DNA of 48,822 nucleotides from Funiculus sociatus GB2-C1 (GTDB taxonomy: Bacteria > Cyanobacteriota > Cyanobacteriia > Cyanobacteriales > FACHB-T130). The stretch lies in contig NZ_JAMPKJ010000047.1 of NCBI RefSeq assembly GCF_039962115.1, positions 1 through 48,822 of the forward strand, in the 5' to 3' direction. Made by a program: the position numbers and the translations under genes. Below are positions 19,206 to 28,619 of the stretch, piece by piece. Under the pieces are notes generated by a model. The model was not told the DNA's origin. It saw only the letters and a list, made by a program, of their open reading frames with translations, and did not search any database. The stretch's first letter is position 1; every line of letters starts with the position of its first letter.

Positions 19206-19318
19206 AGACCAGCGCCCTCAAATCCGTTCGCCGGAAAATCTCCCTGCCTTGCAACGCTTTGAACGTTTTTGACTGCCTTTTTGCCCCGCCTTGTTCGCCG
19301 TAAAAAAGCGCGCTTCCT

Positions 19319-20030
19319 CTAATCTCGGATCGTTCTTTTCACCAAAATCGCCACCAGCAACTTGGTCATTAGGTAGTCAATCACCGCCTCGACAAGTACC
19401 AAAATCTTCGCCAAAACAGAACCCGCCTGAAGGTTAGACGAGAGAGAGGTGAAGGTTGCCGCAGAGAATATAAAAGCTATCCCACAATCCCCCAGAAGGG
19501 GTTAGGTTGTCCGCTCTAACTAGAGAGGCTGGGAGAAAGTTATACGCCAAAATGAAGAAAATGATGACAGCAAGGCACCAGACAAAGAAGCGGGGGAATG
19601 AGCGCTCGTAATGGCAGCTGATCCTCAAGAAAGTAGCAAGAATTGGGCGCTTCCGTTCTAGATTAATAATTCTCGCCTGCCCCAGCGCCGACTCTTGAAT
19701 GAGCGCAGCTAAGGTAAAGTGGATCTCGTTGAGATTGACGCCGATAAAACCAGTTTTATCGGCGTCAAAATCCACATTGTCCACTAAGATAATCTTCCCT
19801 TGCAAGTTTGATCGTTTTAATCAACTGGTCACTTTCTCCCAAAAATAAACAACCAAACCGTCTTACTAGCTCAGGATGGTCAAATGCTAACTGTATCCTC
19901 TCCCTTAAACTTGGTTGTATCTTTTCCTCGTCAGAACGAACCCAAATCAAGCACTTCAGATTAGACAAAATTTCTTGATAACAGGGAATTAAGATTCTCT
20001 GGATGGCTAAAATCAGCATTCTTAAACCGT
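19319..20030 (-). pseudogene. frameshifted ion-channel-like membrane protein gene
   Basis: Fragments in different minus-strand frames make one broken gene. One frame (19434-19805) gives VDNVDFDADKTGFIGVNLNE, then a helix RFFVWCLAVIIFFILAYNFL, then WDSFYI. At about 19470 the frame must shift to continue with FSAATFTSLSSNLQAG and LVLVEAVIDYLMTKLLVAIL, ending at 19319. This is the pore-helix plus second transmembrane pattern of two-TM ion channels (SFYFS..TFTT..), but the selectivity-filter GYGD is absent. A further frame (19765-20019) encodes REDYL-ending sequence that links to the first. At least two frameshifts make it non-functional. The parent family is inferred from the pore-helix pattern only. 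Confidence 0.55.
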
Positions 20031-20068
20031 CTCATTTGACGCAAAATTTGTGACTTTAAATAGCACAC

Positions 20069-20903
20069 GGGATTAGCAACCGCGTAGTCATGGCGCATCA
20101 ACCCCTTACCCGTCTCCACAAACTTGAGATTGAGAAACCTGTCCCCAATTTCCAAACTGGAATCGCGAAAATCGTAGATGACCGCATTCATCTTGGCGAT
20201 CGCGAACGTCGTATGATTGAGTTCCTGACCATAGAGTTTAAGTGCTTTGCTTTTCTGGTCGGGGTAATTGCGCTCAAACACCAAACGCGGTTTAATCTAC
20301 TCGTAGGCATCTCCAAACACATCGAGACTCGTGTTTTTCAACCCCAACCGATGGCGACTCACCACCTCCACCAACGCCGCCAGACGGTCATCCCCCAGAG
20401 TCCGCTGACCGCTTTAGGTTTCGTTGTAGTCCTTAATATCCAGCACACCCTTCAGTTCCGGGTTCAGTTCCGTCACTTTCCGAGTAGCAGTCGTGATAAA
20501 CTCCCCCAACCCCTCCTCACCGTGATTGCGGATTTTGTCCCAACGACACTCATCCGGGATGTAGTAGCGCACCATCCGGTCTATTGCGTCCCGTCGTTAT
20601 GGCATCCTTATGGTCAGCCTCAATCACCTCATGGGCAGTCTCTTCATCCCCAAACTCCTCCACATGGCGGGCAAACTCATCATCAAACACATCCGAGAGG
20701 CGCTTGTAGAACACTAGGGGCAGGATGAAATCCTTGAACTTCGGCGCGTCAGTCGTGCCACGAATCGTACACGCTGCATCCCACAGCCACGTCTCCATCG
20801 CCGACACTTCCAGCTTGTCATCCTCTGGTGCCGGGAATTTCAGTTCAGTTTGCTCAGTTGATTTGATGGATTTGGTGGGCTGCTTATTGCTGCGACGTGG
20901 CAC
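20069..20903 (-). pseudogene. hsdM: type I restriction-modification methylase subunit, decayed
   Basis: The GTG at 20903 with GAGGAA upstream opens an HsdM N-terminal domain ([39 protein letters not shown]). Near 20590 the frame shifts; the continuation [34 protein letters not shown] and LDIKDYNET is readable but meets a TAA where the family has Gln, then DRLAALVEVVSRHRLGLKNT and DVFGDAYE meets TAG. The next block, RLVFERNYPDQKSKALKLYG then NHTTFAIAKMNAVIYDFRDS, is from well inside the methylase; the intervening region with the SAM-binding motif has been deleted. The remnant ends at YAVANP, just before the catalytic NPPY-like site, fused to unrelated sequence. No hsdS or hsdR is nearby. Certainly inactive. 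Confidence 0.88.
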
Positions 20904-21384
20904 TATTTCTGAGTTCCTCTTGAGTCGAGAGTTGACCGGATACCATTCTAAGCTACTGATAGCTTGGCTTTAGTGACTACTCCCTTAGTATTGCCAATCC
21001 ATCAAGGTGCAAGTAACAGCCAATTGTTCTGGGTTTTGGATTAAGTTTTAGCCTGGAATGTACATGTTGATTCTCAGTCAAAGTCTACAAGTAACACCAA
21101 AACCCTCTAACTACCGATGAATTCCATGCAACTCCACAAAGGTTTTTAGTCGTGTGCCAAAAAGAGTAGTTAAAAACTGAAAACGTGAACAAAGCTCATC
21201 AGCATTTTATTGCCGAGTCTTTGTCCACGCTTTTCAAGAGTGATCGCTAATTAGCTAATCTGGTTGTAGTCTTTAGGTACTTATACCTGTGTGCCAGTTA
21301 GTAAAGGACTTTATTGTTTACTTAAGAACTTTATTGTCTACTTAAGAACTTTATTGTCTGTGTACAGCGATCGCTACTTTTCTA
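20904..21384. other. intergenic spacer with tandem repeats at its right end
   Basis: About 480 bases between the hsdM relic and the ABC1-kinase gene. No gene was recognised on either strand. The only structure seen is the 20-bp tandem repeat at 21308-21360, listed separately. Confidence 0.4.
21308..21360. repeat. three tandem copies of a 20-bp unit
   Basis: Unit actttattgtttacttaaga at 21308-21327, a copy with one change (c for t) at 21328-21347, and a partial third copy at 21348-21360. It lies 25-77 bases beyond the stop of the ABC1-kinase gene on its 3' side. Confidence 0.9.
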
Positions 21385-23037
21385 CTACCTCAAACGCCCA
21401 GAACGTAGGATACTAACAACTAACCACAACCCCAAGAAACTAGCAGCAGCAAATAGACCATTGCTTAACAAAGATAGTCCACCTCCTGTTTGAGCGTTGC
21501 TAGAAATAATCGCCGCCCCGATAATCAGCGAACCCACTACAACACTGAAGGAAAGGCGGTTAGCAGAATTCTCCAAACTGCGACGGAATGGAATGATGTC
21601 TGGCGTCTTTATATTCCACTTCAAAGTTTCAGAAGTGATTCTATCTAACAGCAACTCAAGCTGGCGGGGAGATTCTAAAGACAGACTTTTAACATCCAAA
21701 GCTGTTTGCAGCAAAGCTTGTAACGGCTCGTCCCCAAATAGCTGACGACGGAACAAATCTGTCATCAAAGGTTTAATTTCCTCGATTAGATTCATTTCCG
21801 GGTCAAATCGCCGCGCCGTCCCCTCCAAATTTGCCAAAGTTTTCGAGTATAAACCCATATTGCTAGGCAATCGGATTTTATTATCGCGGGCTACTTGCAA
21901 CACCTCATAAAATACTTGACTAAAGTTGATTTGCGACAGGTTGAGGTTGTAGTATTTTCGCAGCAGCTTCTCAAAATCACTCTCCAAGTTTGACACGTTT
22001 GTCAAAGTAGCTGACTCAGCCAATTGCAGCGTTAATTGACTGCATCGACGTGCATCAATATTGACAATTGCTAACAGCATCTCCGTCACAATTTGCTGAG
22101 TGCGGGGGTCTAGTCGCCCCACCATCCCGCAATCAAGCAGCGCTACCCGATCATCTTTAAGATAAAAAATGTTGCCTGGATGCGGGTCAGCGTGAAAGAA
22201 GCCGTCAATATACAGCTGTTGAAAGAAAACGCGGCATAGTAATCGGGTAATTTCTCGCCGCCGCACATCGGGAGTTTTACCGTTGCTTTCTTCCCCAAAC
22301 TCTGCCAACAAAAGCGGTACGCCATCCAGCCATTCCATCACCAATAACTTTTCTGTAGTAAACTCCCAGAAAATCTCTGGAATTACTACTTGCGTGGGAT
22401 CGTACCAACGACTTTTAGATACATTTTGTCGCAGTTGATTGGTGTTTGCAGCTTCTTTAGTAAAGTCTAATTCTGCCAACAACGCCGTAGAAAATTCATC
22501 AGCTAAGGCAACAATATCTATGTCTGGCCCCAAGTCGGTGAATGTCACCAAACTTGCGACACCTTTAATTAAGGAGATATCTTGGGCGATTACCGCATCA
22601 ATTCCCGGTCGCTGCACCTTCAGCGCTACATCTCGCCCGTCGGCTAAAGTTGCTTTATGAGTTTGGGCAATTGAACCAGCAGCAACGGCTTGGGGATTGA
22701 TAGTGGCGAAAACTTCCTCCATCGGCCGCGATAACTGTTGCCGAATCACGATTTCAATTTGTGACCAAGGCACAGGCGGAACATCGTCTTGCAATAATGA
22801 CAGTTCATTAATGTAGTCCGCCGATAGTAGGTCTGGGCGCGTTGAGAGCAGTTGTCCAAGTTTGACGTAGACGGGCCCCAAATCCACTAAAATGTTGCGG
22901 AGTACAGCTGGTGTTGGCAGTTTCGGCTCATCAGGTTTGCCGCCACTCAACAGCCGTCGCATATAGTCCCAGCCGTTGCGAAAGACGACTTCAAGAATTT
23001 CTCTTTGGCGAGAAGTGGTTTGGGTTAGGGAGTACAC
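21385..23037 (-). CDS. ABC1/AarF/UbiB-family atypical kinase
   Basis: A 550-residue UbiB-family protein. Hallmarks: the KxGQ motif in VYVKLGQLLSTRPDLL (near 57), the alanine-rich loop AAGSIAQTHKA that replaces the P-loop, the ATP Lys in VALKVQRPG, catalytic HADPHPGNIF (near 285), and LLDCGMVG as the DFG equivalent. Two hydrophobic helices at the C-terminus (about 495-545) suggest membrane attachment. Cyanobacterial and plastid relatives act in plastoquinone/tocopherol metabolism and thylakoid stress response; a specific role cannot be assigned. The GTG at 23037 is the only start that keeps the N-terminal helix, without a strong ribosome site. Confidence 0.92.
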   Translation of the reverse strand: MYSLTQTTSRQREILEVVFRNGWDYMRRLLSGGKPDEPKLPTPAVLRNILVDLGPVYVKLGQLLSTRPDLLSADYINELSLLQDDVPPVPWSQIEIVIRQQLSRPMEEVFATINPQAVAAGSIAQTHKATLADGRDVALKVQRPGIDAVIAQDISLIKGVASLVTFTDLGPDIDIVALADEFSTALLAELDFTKEAANTNQLRQNVSKSRWYDPTQVVIPEIFWEFTTEKLLVMEWLDGVPLLLAEFGEESNGKTPDVRRREITRLLCRVFFQQLYIDGFFHADPHPGNIFYLKDDRVALLDCGMVGRLDPRTQQIVTEMLLAIVNIDARRCSQLTLQLAESATLTNVSNLESDFEKLLRKYYNLNLSQINFSQVFYEVLQVARDNKIRLPSNMGLYSKTLANLEGTARRFDPEMNLIEEIKPLMTDLFRRQLFGDEPLQALLQTALDVKSLSLESPRQLELLLDRITSETLKWNIKTPDIIPFRRSLENSANRLSFSVVVGSLIIGAAIISSNAQTGGGLSLLSNGLFAAASFLGLWLVVSILRSGRLR

Positions 23038-23049
23038 GGGTTTTGAAGG

Positions 23050-23116
23050 ATAGCTAATGGCTAATGGCTAATCGCTAATGGCTAATGGTTCTTACACAAT
23101 TAGCCATTAGCGATTG
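23050..23116. repeat. short heptamer repeats (ggctaat) with inverted copy
   Basis: About five copies of ggctaat/cgctaat in tandem at 23051-23088, followed after a short gap by the inverse tagccattagcgattgcc. The structure could fold into a hairpin in RNA. Similar arrays are common between cyanobacterial genes. Confidence 0.7.
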
Positions 23117-23171
23117 CCATCCTTATTAATACTTCATAGTTCTAATTTCTGCCTTCCGTTGGAGGATAGAT

Positions 23172-24233
23172 TTAAAGCAGCTTTTCCAATTTGGGATTGC
23201 TTCGCAGCAACTCAAGAACCTTTTTGATTTCTTGGGTGCGGTCTTTTTTGACAATCAGGGTGACATTGCGATCGCGTACAATCACCACATCCTCCATCCC
23301 AATCGTCACAATTACCTCATCCTCACCTTCAGCATAGAGAATCGCCCCCTGCGTATCCATTCCTACATGAGTCGCCAGTTCCACGTTGGGCTTATCCCCT
23401 TTCAGCAACCGTTCGATGGCGTTCCAATCTCCCAAATCGTCCCACCCAAAAGATACTGGCAGCACATAAGCCAGTTGCGTTTTCTCCATCAGCGCATAGT
23501 CAATACTCTTCTTCGGCAAGTCAGAGTAAGCTGCTACACCTTTTTCTTCCAAAAGACTGATGATTTCTGGCGCATAAGTATGCAGCTCCTTTAGCACCAC
23601 CCCAGCTTGGAAAATGAACATCCCGCTGTTCCAGCTAAAGCGACCCGTCGCCAGAAACTCCTCAGCAGTTTCGCGGTCGGGCTTTTCTGTAAATCTGCTC
23701 ACCGCGTAAGCAGGAAATCCACCAAAATTGCCAATTTCTTCCCCTTGCTCAATGTAACCATAGCCGGTGGATGGATAATTCGGCTTAATTCCCAAAGTTA
23801 CAATCGATGGCTGCGTTGCGGCTAAAGCTGCACCAGCTTCCAGAGTTTCCTGAAAAGCTTTCTCGTCGGCAATCCAGTGATCCGCCGGGAAAAAGCCTAC
23901 TATACTTTCCTCACCATAAGCTTTAGCAATTTCCAGAGTTGTCCAAGCAACAGCAGGCGCAGTGTCGCGTCCTTCTGGTTCAACCAGCAAATTTTCTACT
24001 GGTAGCTGGGGAAGTTGTTCTTTCACACCTTCGGCTAACAAGCTGGAAGTACACACCCACAGCTTGTCCCAACCGCCAGCCAGGGACAGCAGACGGTCAG
24101 CTGTAGCTTGCAACAAACTTTTGCCGCTACCATCCAGACTTAAAAACTGCTTAGGTCGCTGCTTGCGACTCAGGGGCCAGAAGCGTTCTCCTTTGCCACC
24201 AGCTAGAATCACAGGTATCAAAGATTGAGTCAT
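23172..24233 (-). CDS. manC: mannose-1-phosphate guanylyltransferase
   Basis: A 353-residue single-domain enzyme making GDP-mannose from mannose-1-phosphate and GTP, for polysaccharide and glycan synthesis. The nucleotidyltransferase signature is LAGGKGERFWPLSRKQRPKQ at residues 10-29; further motifs are VGFFPADHWI, GYGYIEQGEE, FTEKPD, WNSGMFIF and VSFGWDDLGDW. The length corresponds to the monofunctional form without the C-terminal phosphomannose isomerase domain. It is divergent from the LCP gene, which also serves cell-envelope glycan assembly; the 186-base spacer should hold both promoters. Confidence 0.93.
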   Translation of the reverse strand: MTQSLIPVILAGGKGERFWPLSRKQRPKQFLSLDGSGKSLLQATADRLLSLAGGWDKLWVCTSSLLAEGVKEQLPQLPVENLLVEPEGRDTAPAVAWTTLEIAKAYGEESIVGFFPADHWIADEKAFQETLEAGAALAATQPSIVTLGIKPNYPSTGYGYIEQGEEIGNFGGFPAYAVSRFTEKPDRETAEEFLATGRFSWNSGMFIFQAGVVLKELHTYAPEIISLLEEKGVAAYSDLPKKSIDYALMEKTQLAYVLPVSFGWDDLGDWNAIERLLKGDKPNVELATHVGMDTQGAILYAEGEDEVIVTIGMEDVVIVRDRNVTLIVKKDRTQEIKKVLELLRSNPKLEKLL

Positions 24234-24419
24234 TTTAGCTACAGCCTATTTATTGTCTGCACTATATTAACTTTGTCGTCATGTGTCAGCAAAAAAAGCA
24301 TTTCCCTAGAAACAAGATCATTTCCTTTAAGGGAGCCAGTAGCTGAAGTTATAATTCACCTTGGAATACAAGTCTCATGAACGATACGATTAGGCTGCGG
24401 TTATGATCGCGAGGTAAAA

Positions 24420-25823
24420 GTGGAAGAAGGCATCAAACAGCCTCAAACAAGTGTCGGACAAGAATCATCCAATGGTTCTGACAACGAGCAAGTATATCCC
24501 GATACAGAAGATGTGAATAGCGATGCTACCGAAGAGGTTACGTCTGACAGAGACGGCTTGGGGCGGCGGTTGTTATGGATAGGTGCCGTTGTCCTCACAG
24601 CAACCGTTTCTGCCACAGTTGGGGCAACTTTGGCGCTAATTACGCCTTTGTCCCCGATTATCTCTTCTAACGCTCCCGGACAAAACTCGCTAAACGATAC
24701 CTGGGGTAAAGGCTTTCAGTATCGTCTGGCGCGACCTGTAAACATCCTCGTCATGGGGATTGACCGCCTCAATGAGTCCCCAGATAACTCACCCGATGCT
24801 TTCACAGGCAACAGCGATACAATGCTGCTTTTGCGCCTAGACCCCACAGACCATTCTGTAAAAATGCTTTCCATCCCACGGGATACGCGAGTAGAAATTC
24901 CTGGCGTTGGGGCGCAAAAAATCAACCAAGCGAACGTACACGGAGGGTCTGCTTTAGCTGCAAAAGTTGTTAGTGGCACCCTGAACAACGTGCCGATTGA
25001 CCGTTACGTGCGAGTTACTACAGACGCTTTTGGGGAGTTGGTCAATTTAGTGGGTGGCGTTGAAGTATTTGTTCCCACCCAGATGTCCTATGAAGACAAA
25101 ACCCAAAAACTTAAAATCGATCTTTCCCCAGGATGGCAAACTCTGAATGGAGATCAAGCGCAACAGTTCGCCCGGTTCCGTCAGGATCAGTATGGGGATA
25201 TTGGTCGAGTACAGCGTCAGCAAGCGCTGCTGAAGGCGTTGCGACAGCGTTTTACTAATCCAACTGTGCTGGCACAATTGCCTAAACTCATCCAAGTAAT
25301 GTGGAAGTACATTGACACTAATCTCAGCTTGGAGGAAATGCTGGCGCTGGCAAGTTTTGGCATCAACTTAGAGCAAGATGATTACAAAATGGTGTTGTTA
25401 CCCGGTCGGTTCAGCGACCCTAAAGAGTACATTGCCAGTTATTGGATTCTGGATGAAGTGGGGAAAGACCGGATAGTGCGCGAATATTTTGACCAACAAA
25501 CGACTGTTTCGGAAGTGGAAACAAGTCGTTCTCTGAGTAATTTGAGAATCGCTATCCAAAATGCTACCGGAGAGCCTGATGTAAGTAATCGCTTTGCTAA
25601 ATATTTGGCTGAGAAGGGATTTACTAATATTTATATCGTGCAGGATTGGCCTGACCAAGAAAGTCAAACTCAAATTATTGTGCAGCAAGGTGACTTAAGG
25701 AAGGCAGCGGATTTGAAAAGAGTTTTGGGTGTTGGTCATATTGAGGCTGCTTCCATTGGGGATCTGGAATCTGATATAACCCTGCGAATTGGGGAAGATT
25801 GGTTAAATACAGTTAAAGACTAA
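24420..25823 (+). CDS. LytR-CpsA-Psr (LCP) family glycopolymer transferase
   Basis: A 467-residue membrane-anchored protein. An acidic cytoplasmic N-terminus (1-45) is followed by one transmembrane helix (RLLWIGAVVLTATVSATVGA, about 50-69) and an external LCP domain with NILVMGIDRL, NSDTMLLLRLDP, MLSIPRDTRVEIPG and DIGRVQRQQALLKAL, containing the conserved Asp and Arg residues that bind polyprenyl-pyrophosphate. A LytR_C domain follows (about 375-467; LRIAIQNATGEPDVSNR). Such proteins attach glycopolymers to peptidoglycan. Start GTG at 24420 with GAGG upstream. Divergent from manC. Confidence 0.93.
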   Translation: MEEGIKQPQTSVGQESSNGSDNEQVYPDTEDVNSDATEEVTSDRDGLGRRLLWIGAVVLTATVSATVGATLALITPLSPIISSNAPGQNSLNDTWGKGFQYRLARPVNILVMGIDRLNESPDNSPDAFTGNSDTMLLLRLDPTDHSVKMLSIPRDTRVEIPGVGAQKINQANVHGGSALAAKVVSGTLNNVPIDRYVRVTTDAFGELVNLVGGVEVFVPTQMSYEDKTQKLKIDLSPGWQTLNGDQAQQFARFRQDQYGDIGRVQRQQALLKALRQRFTNPTVLAQLPKLIQVMWKYIDTNLSLEEMLALASFGINLEQDDYKMVLLPGRFSDPKEYIASYWILDEVGKDRIVREYFDQQTTVSEVETSRSLSNLRIAIQNATGEPDVSNRFAKYLAEKGFTNIYIVQDWPDQESQTQIIVQQGDLRKAADLKRVLGVGHIEAASIGDLESDITLRIGEDWLNTVKD

Positions 25824-25851
25824 AATTATATTCTCGTTCTCAGCATCTGAC

Positions 25852-26012
25852 TGAGAGGATGTCTGAAAAGTCATAATCGAGACGCTTAGAGGGTGGAGAT
25901 CCCCCTTCCATCCCCCTTAAAAAGGGGGAGTAAGGCTTGATTCTCCCCCTTTTCTCTAGCGCAGCGGCTGGGGGATCAAACTAACTGTTGACACTTCTCA
26001 GACACCCTCTGA
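25852..26012. mobile_element. MITE-like element with ~20-bp terminal inverted repeats
   Basis: The left end (ctgagaggatgtctgaaaagt, around 25851-25871) and the inverse of the right end (ctcagagggtgtctgagaagt, around 25993-26013) match at about 18 of 21 positions. The interior has a c-rich/g-rich palindrome around ccccttaaaaaggggga and no coding capacity. Size about 160 bp. This looks like a non-autonomous element, placed between the LCP and pentapeptide genes. Confidence 0.65.
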
Positions 26013-26108
26013 GAACGCCTACCAAAAGGCAGAGCCTGGTAGATGTGGAAATAGAAGGTAAAATTAAAAATTGAAACCTTCATCTATTTTTAATTTATAA
26101 TTTTTTCG

Positions 26109-26699
26109 ATGAAACCTTACAACTTCTTCGTTGCCAAACTTAGCCAAGAAACGCCGACTGGGAGCCAATCCCAGACTGAGCCTGGCAACAAGAAAAAGAG
26201 CTTTTTGATAGGTTTGCTCAGAGCAATTATAGTGCTGGTTCTTGCCTGGTTCTGGGTGATGTTGAGTGCTACTCCAGCTTTGGCTCAGCTAGATGGAATT
26301 AATTACACAAATATTAATTTGAATAACCGGGATTTCTCAAATGCAGATTTAGTGGGTGGGGTGTTTGTGTCTGCCGAAATGCGGAAGACAAATTTTCAAG
26401 GAGCCGATCTTACTAATGCCATATTGACAAAGGGTGTTTTATTGGGGGCAAATTTGCGGGGTGCAAACTTGACAGGCGCTTTGGTAGATCGGGTGACGTT
26501 GGATGAGGCTGATTTAAGTAATGCTATCCTCACAGAAGCGACTTTGATGCGATCGCGTTTTTACAATACCAACATCACTGGTGCTGATTTTACCGATGCT
26601 TTGATTGACCGCTATGAAGTGACTAAGTTGTGCGATCGCGCTAGCGGGATCAACCCAGTGACTGGTGTCTCGACACGGGATAGTTTAGGGTGTCGTTAA
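26109..26699 (+). CDS. pentapeptide-repeat protein with N-terminal membrane segment
   Basis: A 196-residue protein. A basic leader (to about 38) precedes a hydrophobic helix [20 protein letters not shown] with an ATPALAQ cleavage-like site, so it is exported or anchored at the thylakoid or periplasmic face. From about residue 62 it carries A(N/D)Lxx pentapeptides ([54 protein letters not shown]) forming a right-handed quadrilateral beta-helix. The C-terminal [21 protein letters not shown] is a cap seen in cyanobacterial lumenal pentapeptide proteins. Function unknown. Its 3' end overlaps the convergent GDSL gene by 15 bases. Confidence 0.9.
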   Translation: MKPYNFFVAKLSQETPTGSQSQTEPGNKKKSFLIGLLRAIIVLVLAWFWVMLSATPALAQLDGINYTNINLNNRDFSNADLVGGVFVSAEMRKTNFQGADLTNAILTKGVLLGANLRGANLTGALVDRVTLDEADLSNAILTEATLMRSRFYNTNITGADFTDALIDRYEVTKLCDRASGINPVTGVSTRDSLGCR

Positions 26700-27395
26700 G
26701 CTGAATTGAGAAAATTGTTGCATTGGCTCCCAGTTAAGGACATCTTGCAGCAATGCTTGATAGCCTAAAACATTAGGGTGGAGTCCGTCTTGGGTAAGAC
26801 GCGATCGCCACCAATCTTTACCCCGATCCAGCCACAAATCAAAAATATCCAGATATGGAATCTGTCGCGCTACACACGCTAGGCGAGTCGCTTCTTTATA
26901 CCGATACTGATCGGCGTGATTGAAGTATAAACAATCGAAAAATGGCATTTTCTCCTCATCGACTGGCACCATTCCCACGAATAAGACGGGACAAAGATGT
27001 TGTGCTTTTTCCAGCAAAGCTGCCATTTCAGCTTGAAAAACTTCAAAATCGGTGAAATTTCGCCCGGTAATTCGCGCCAGCCGCGCCGAATCATTTACCC
27101 CCACCGACAACGCGATCGCATCCGGGACGCGATTTCTCAATTCACCCCGATGGCGAAACTCCTGCTCTAAACGCTCTTGTACTTGCTTTACGCAGTCACC
27201 CCGGACACCCAAATTGTAGAGGACGTGTCCCGGACTATCCGGCAACATCCAGCGCCGCCGTAGCCTTTCCACCCAACCACCGCCTTCAGGATCGCCGTAT
27301 CCATAAACAATGCTGTCTCCCAGCGCTACAAGCTTCAGGGGATGGCTATTAACTTGACCCAACGGCTTAAGACTAGGTGCGACAATGGTTTGCAT
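26685..27395 (-). CDS. GDSL/SGNH-family esterase
   Basis: A 236-residue SGNH hydrolase. Block I is [20 protein letters not shown] with the nucleophile Ser, block II's Gly is in LGVRGD, block III's Asn is in SVGVNDSAR, and block V DGLHPN contains the catalytic Asp and His. No signal peptide, so cytoplasmic. It probably removes acyl or acetyl groups from lipids or small molecules; the substrate is not evident. It converges with the pentapeptide gene and is divergent from rpoZ. Confidence 0.9.
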   Translation of the reverse strand: MQTIVAPSLKPLGQVNSHPLKLVALGDSIVYGYGDPEGGGWVERLRRRWMLPDSPGHVLYNLGVRGDCVKQVQERLEQEFRHRGELRNRVPDAIALSVGVNDSARLARITGRNFTDFEVFQAEMAALLEKAQHLCPVLFVGMVPVDEEKMPFFDCLYFNHADQYRYKEATRLACVARQIPYLDIFDLWLDRGKDWWRSRLTQDGLHPNVLGYQALLQDVLNWEPMQQFSQFSLTTP

Positions 27396-27624
27396 GAACT
27401 GTAATACCCGAAAAGTTTGTTTTCAGAACTCTACACTTTGACAATAATTTAAACAATATTAAGCGATTCTTTGCACTTTGAGACATTCCCCCTAAAGCAG
27501 ATCCACAGTGCTAACAACCCCAAAGGCTTTGAGTCTCCTGCTAAACTGAAGTGTGCAACGCTCGCTTTCATCAAATAACGTGCCTCGTATACCACTACTA
27601 ACCACTAATAACAAATACAACCCT

Positions 27625-27852
27625 ATGCTTAAGCGTTCCAAGTTTGATTCAGCTTTAATTATGTACCGGGCGGAAGAATTGGTTAGTGCGGCTTCCAATC
27701 GCTACCGGATTACGGTTCAGGTGGCGAATCGTGCCAAGCGCCGTCGCTATGAAGACTTTGATAATATAGACGATCCGATGATGAAGCCAGTGATGCGGGC
27801 AATTATTGAAATGTCCGATGAACTGACCCAACCGGAGATTATTGGCGACTAG
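27625..27852 (+). CDS. rpoZ: DNA-directed RNA polymerase omega subunit
   Basis: A 75-residue protein matching cyanobacterial Rpo[21 protein letters not shown] is the conserved omega core that wraps the C-terminus of beta-prime, followed by [15 protein letters not shown] and an acidic tail [11 protein letters not shown]. The start at 27625 gives the standard N-terminus [10 protein letters not shown]; the open frame to 27553 adds unrelated residues. It is separated from the divergent GDSL gene by 229 bases. Confidence 0.93.
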   Translation: MLKRSKFDSALIMYRAEELVSAASNRYRITVQVANRAKRRRYEDFDNIDDPMMKPVMRAIIEMSDELTQPEIIGD

Positions 27853-27963
27853 GAAAGAGGTAGAGGGGAAGGGAGACAAGAGAGAATTTCTTTTCCTAAC
27901 TCCTGACCCCTTACTCAGCACTATAAGCCAAGGCACTGAGCAGTATTCTTATGTGAGGAGAAG

Positions 27964-28593
27964 ATGAAAAGACAAAGTAGGAGGTTTCTCAACCCAATTG
28001 GGCGTTTTACCGTTGTCATAACAGCGGCGTGTCTATGCCTTTGGGCAAGCATCCTTGATTTTTCCCTTCATCCTACATCCTTCCTGCTTCATCCTGCTAA
28101 TGCCCAGATAGTGAGGACAGAGAATGTCTGGCAGCAAGTCTATCAACGCCTACCGGATTTGCCACGGGAAAATCAATACATCAGTAAGGAAACCGGTAAG
28201 GCGGCGACAGAAAACACTTTAGTGAGTCGCTTGATCCGGTATCACGTATATGTAAAGTCACGTCCACCGAACTATCGTCTGGATTGGAAACTGACTTTGG
28301 CTGACTATCTGGGTGCAAATGAATTGATAGTCGAATCGGTATATCCGGGTTATGATAGTTTGCGGCAAAATCCTTTAGAAGGCGATCGCGCTGCTGTTAG
28401 TCGGATGAATCGAGCGCAACGAGATGCCTTAGTTCAAGTCTTAGTTAGCTTTTTTGGCGGCAAATCCCAGAACGCAACGACACCACCATCTTCCACTTCC
28501 TCACCTGCACCACAGCCCACACCCCAACGCAGGCAATTGCCCCAACCGGGGGATGCTCAGCTGTTAAAAAATGAAAAATTAAAAATGGAATAG
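27964..28593 (+). CDS. exported hypothetical protein
   Basis: A 209-residue protein with a basic start and hydrophobic helix RFTVVITAACLCLWASILDF, then a likely cleavage after HPANAQ, so exported. The mature domain (about 50-160) includes VWQQVYQRLPDLPRENQYIS and LVSRLIRYHVYVKSRPPNYR, with an RLDWKLTLADYLG core; I do not recognise a named family, though similar exported proteins are known in cyanobacteria. A Pro/Thr/Ser-rich tail follows. The last residues, LLKNEKLKME, are encoded by an AT-rich dispersed-repeat sequence, so the original stop seems to have been replaced. GAGGAGAAG precedes the ATG. Confidence 0.75.
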   Translation: MKRQSRRFLNPIGRFTVVITAACLCLWASILDFSLHPTSFLLHPANAQIVRTENVWQQVYQRLPDLPRENQYISKETGKAATENTLVSRLIRYHVYVKSRPPNYRLDWKLTLADYLGANELIVESVYPGYDSLRQNPLEGDRAAVSRMNRAQRDALVQVLVSFFGGKSQNATTPPSSTSSPAPQPTPQRRQLPQPGDAQLLKNEKLKME

Positions 28594-28619
28594 AAGTTCT
28601 TCAATTTTTAATGATTTCT

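Noticed and set aside
19087-19272. Plus-strand frame of 61 codons
   Set aside because: It is the antisense of the transposase remnant; the minus strand carries the RPHW...TPAMA motif.
20090-20728. Plus-strand frame of 212 codons
   Set aside because: Antisense of the hsdM relic; its His/Pro-rich composition is typical of a reverse-strand shadow.
23051-23116. Possible CRISPR-like array
   Set aside because: Units are 7 bases and contiguous without spacers; no cas gene nearby. No CRISPR array was seen anywhere in the window.
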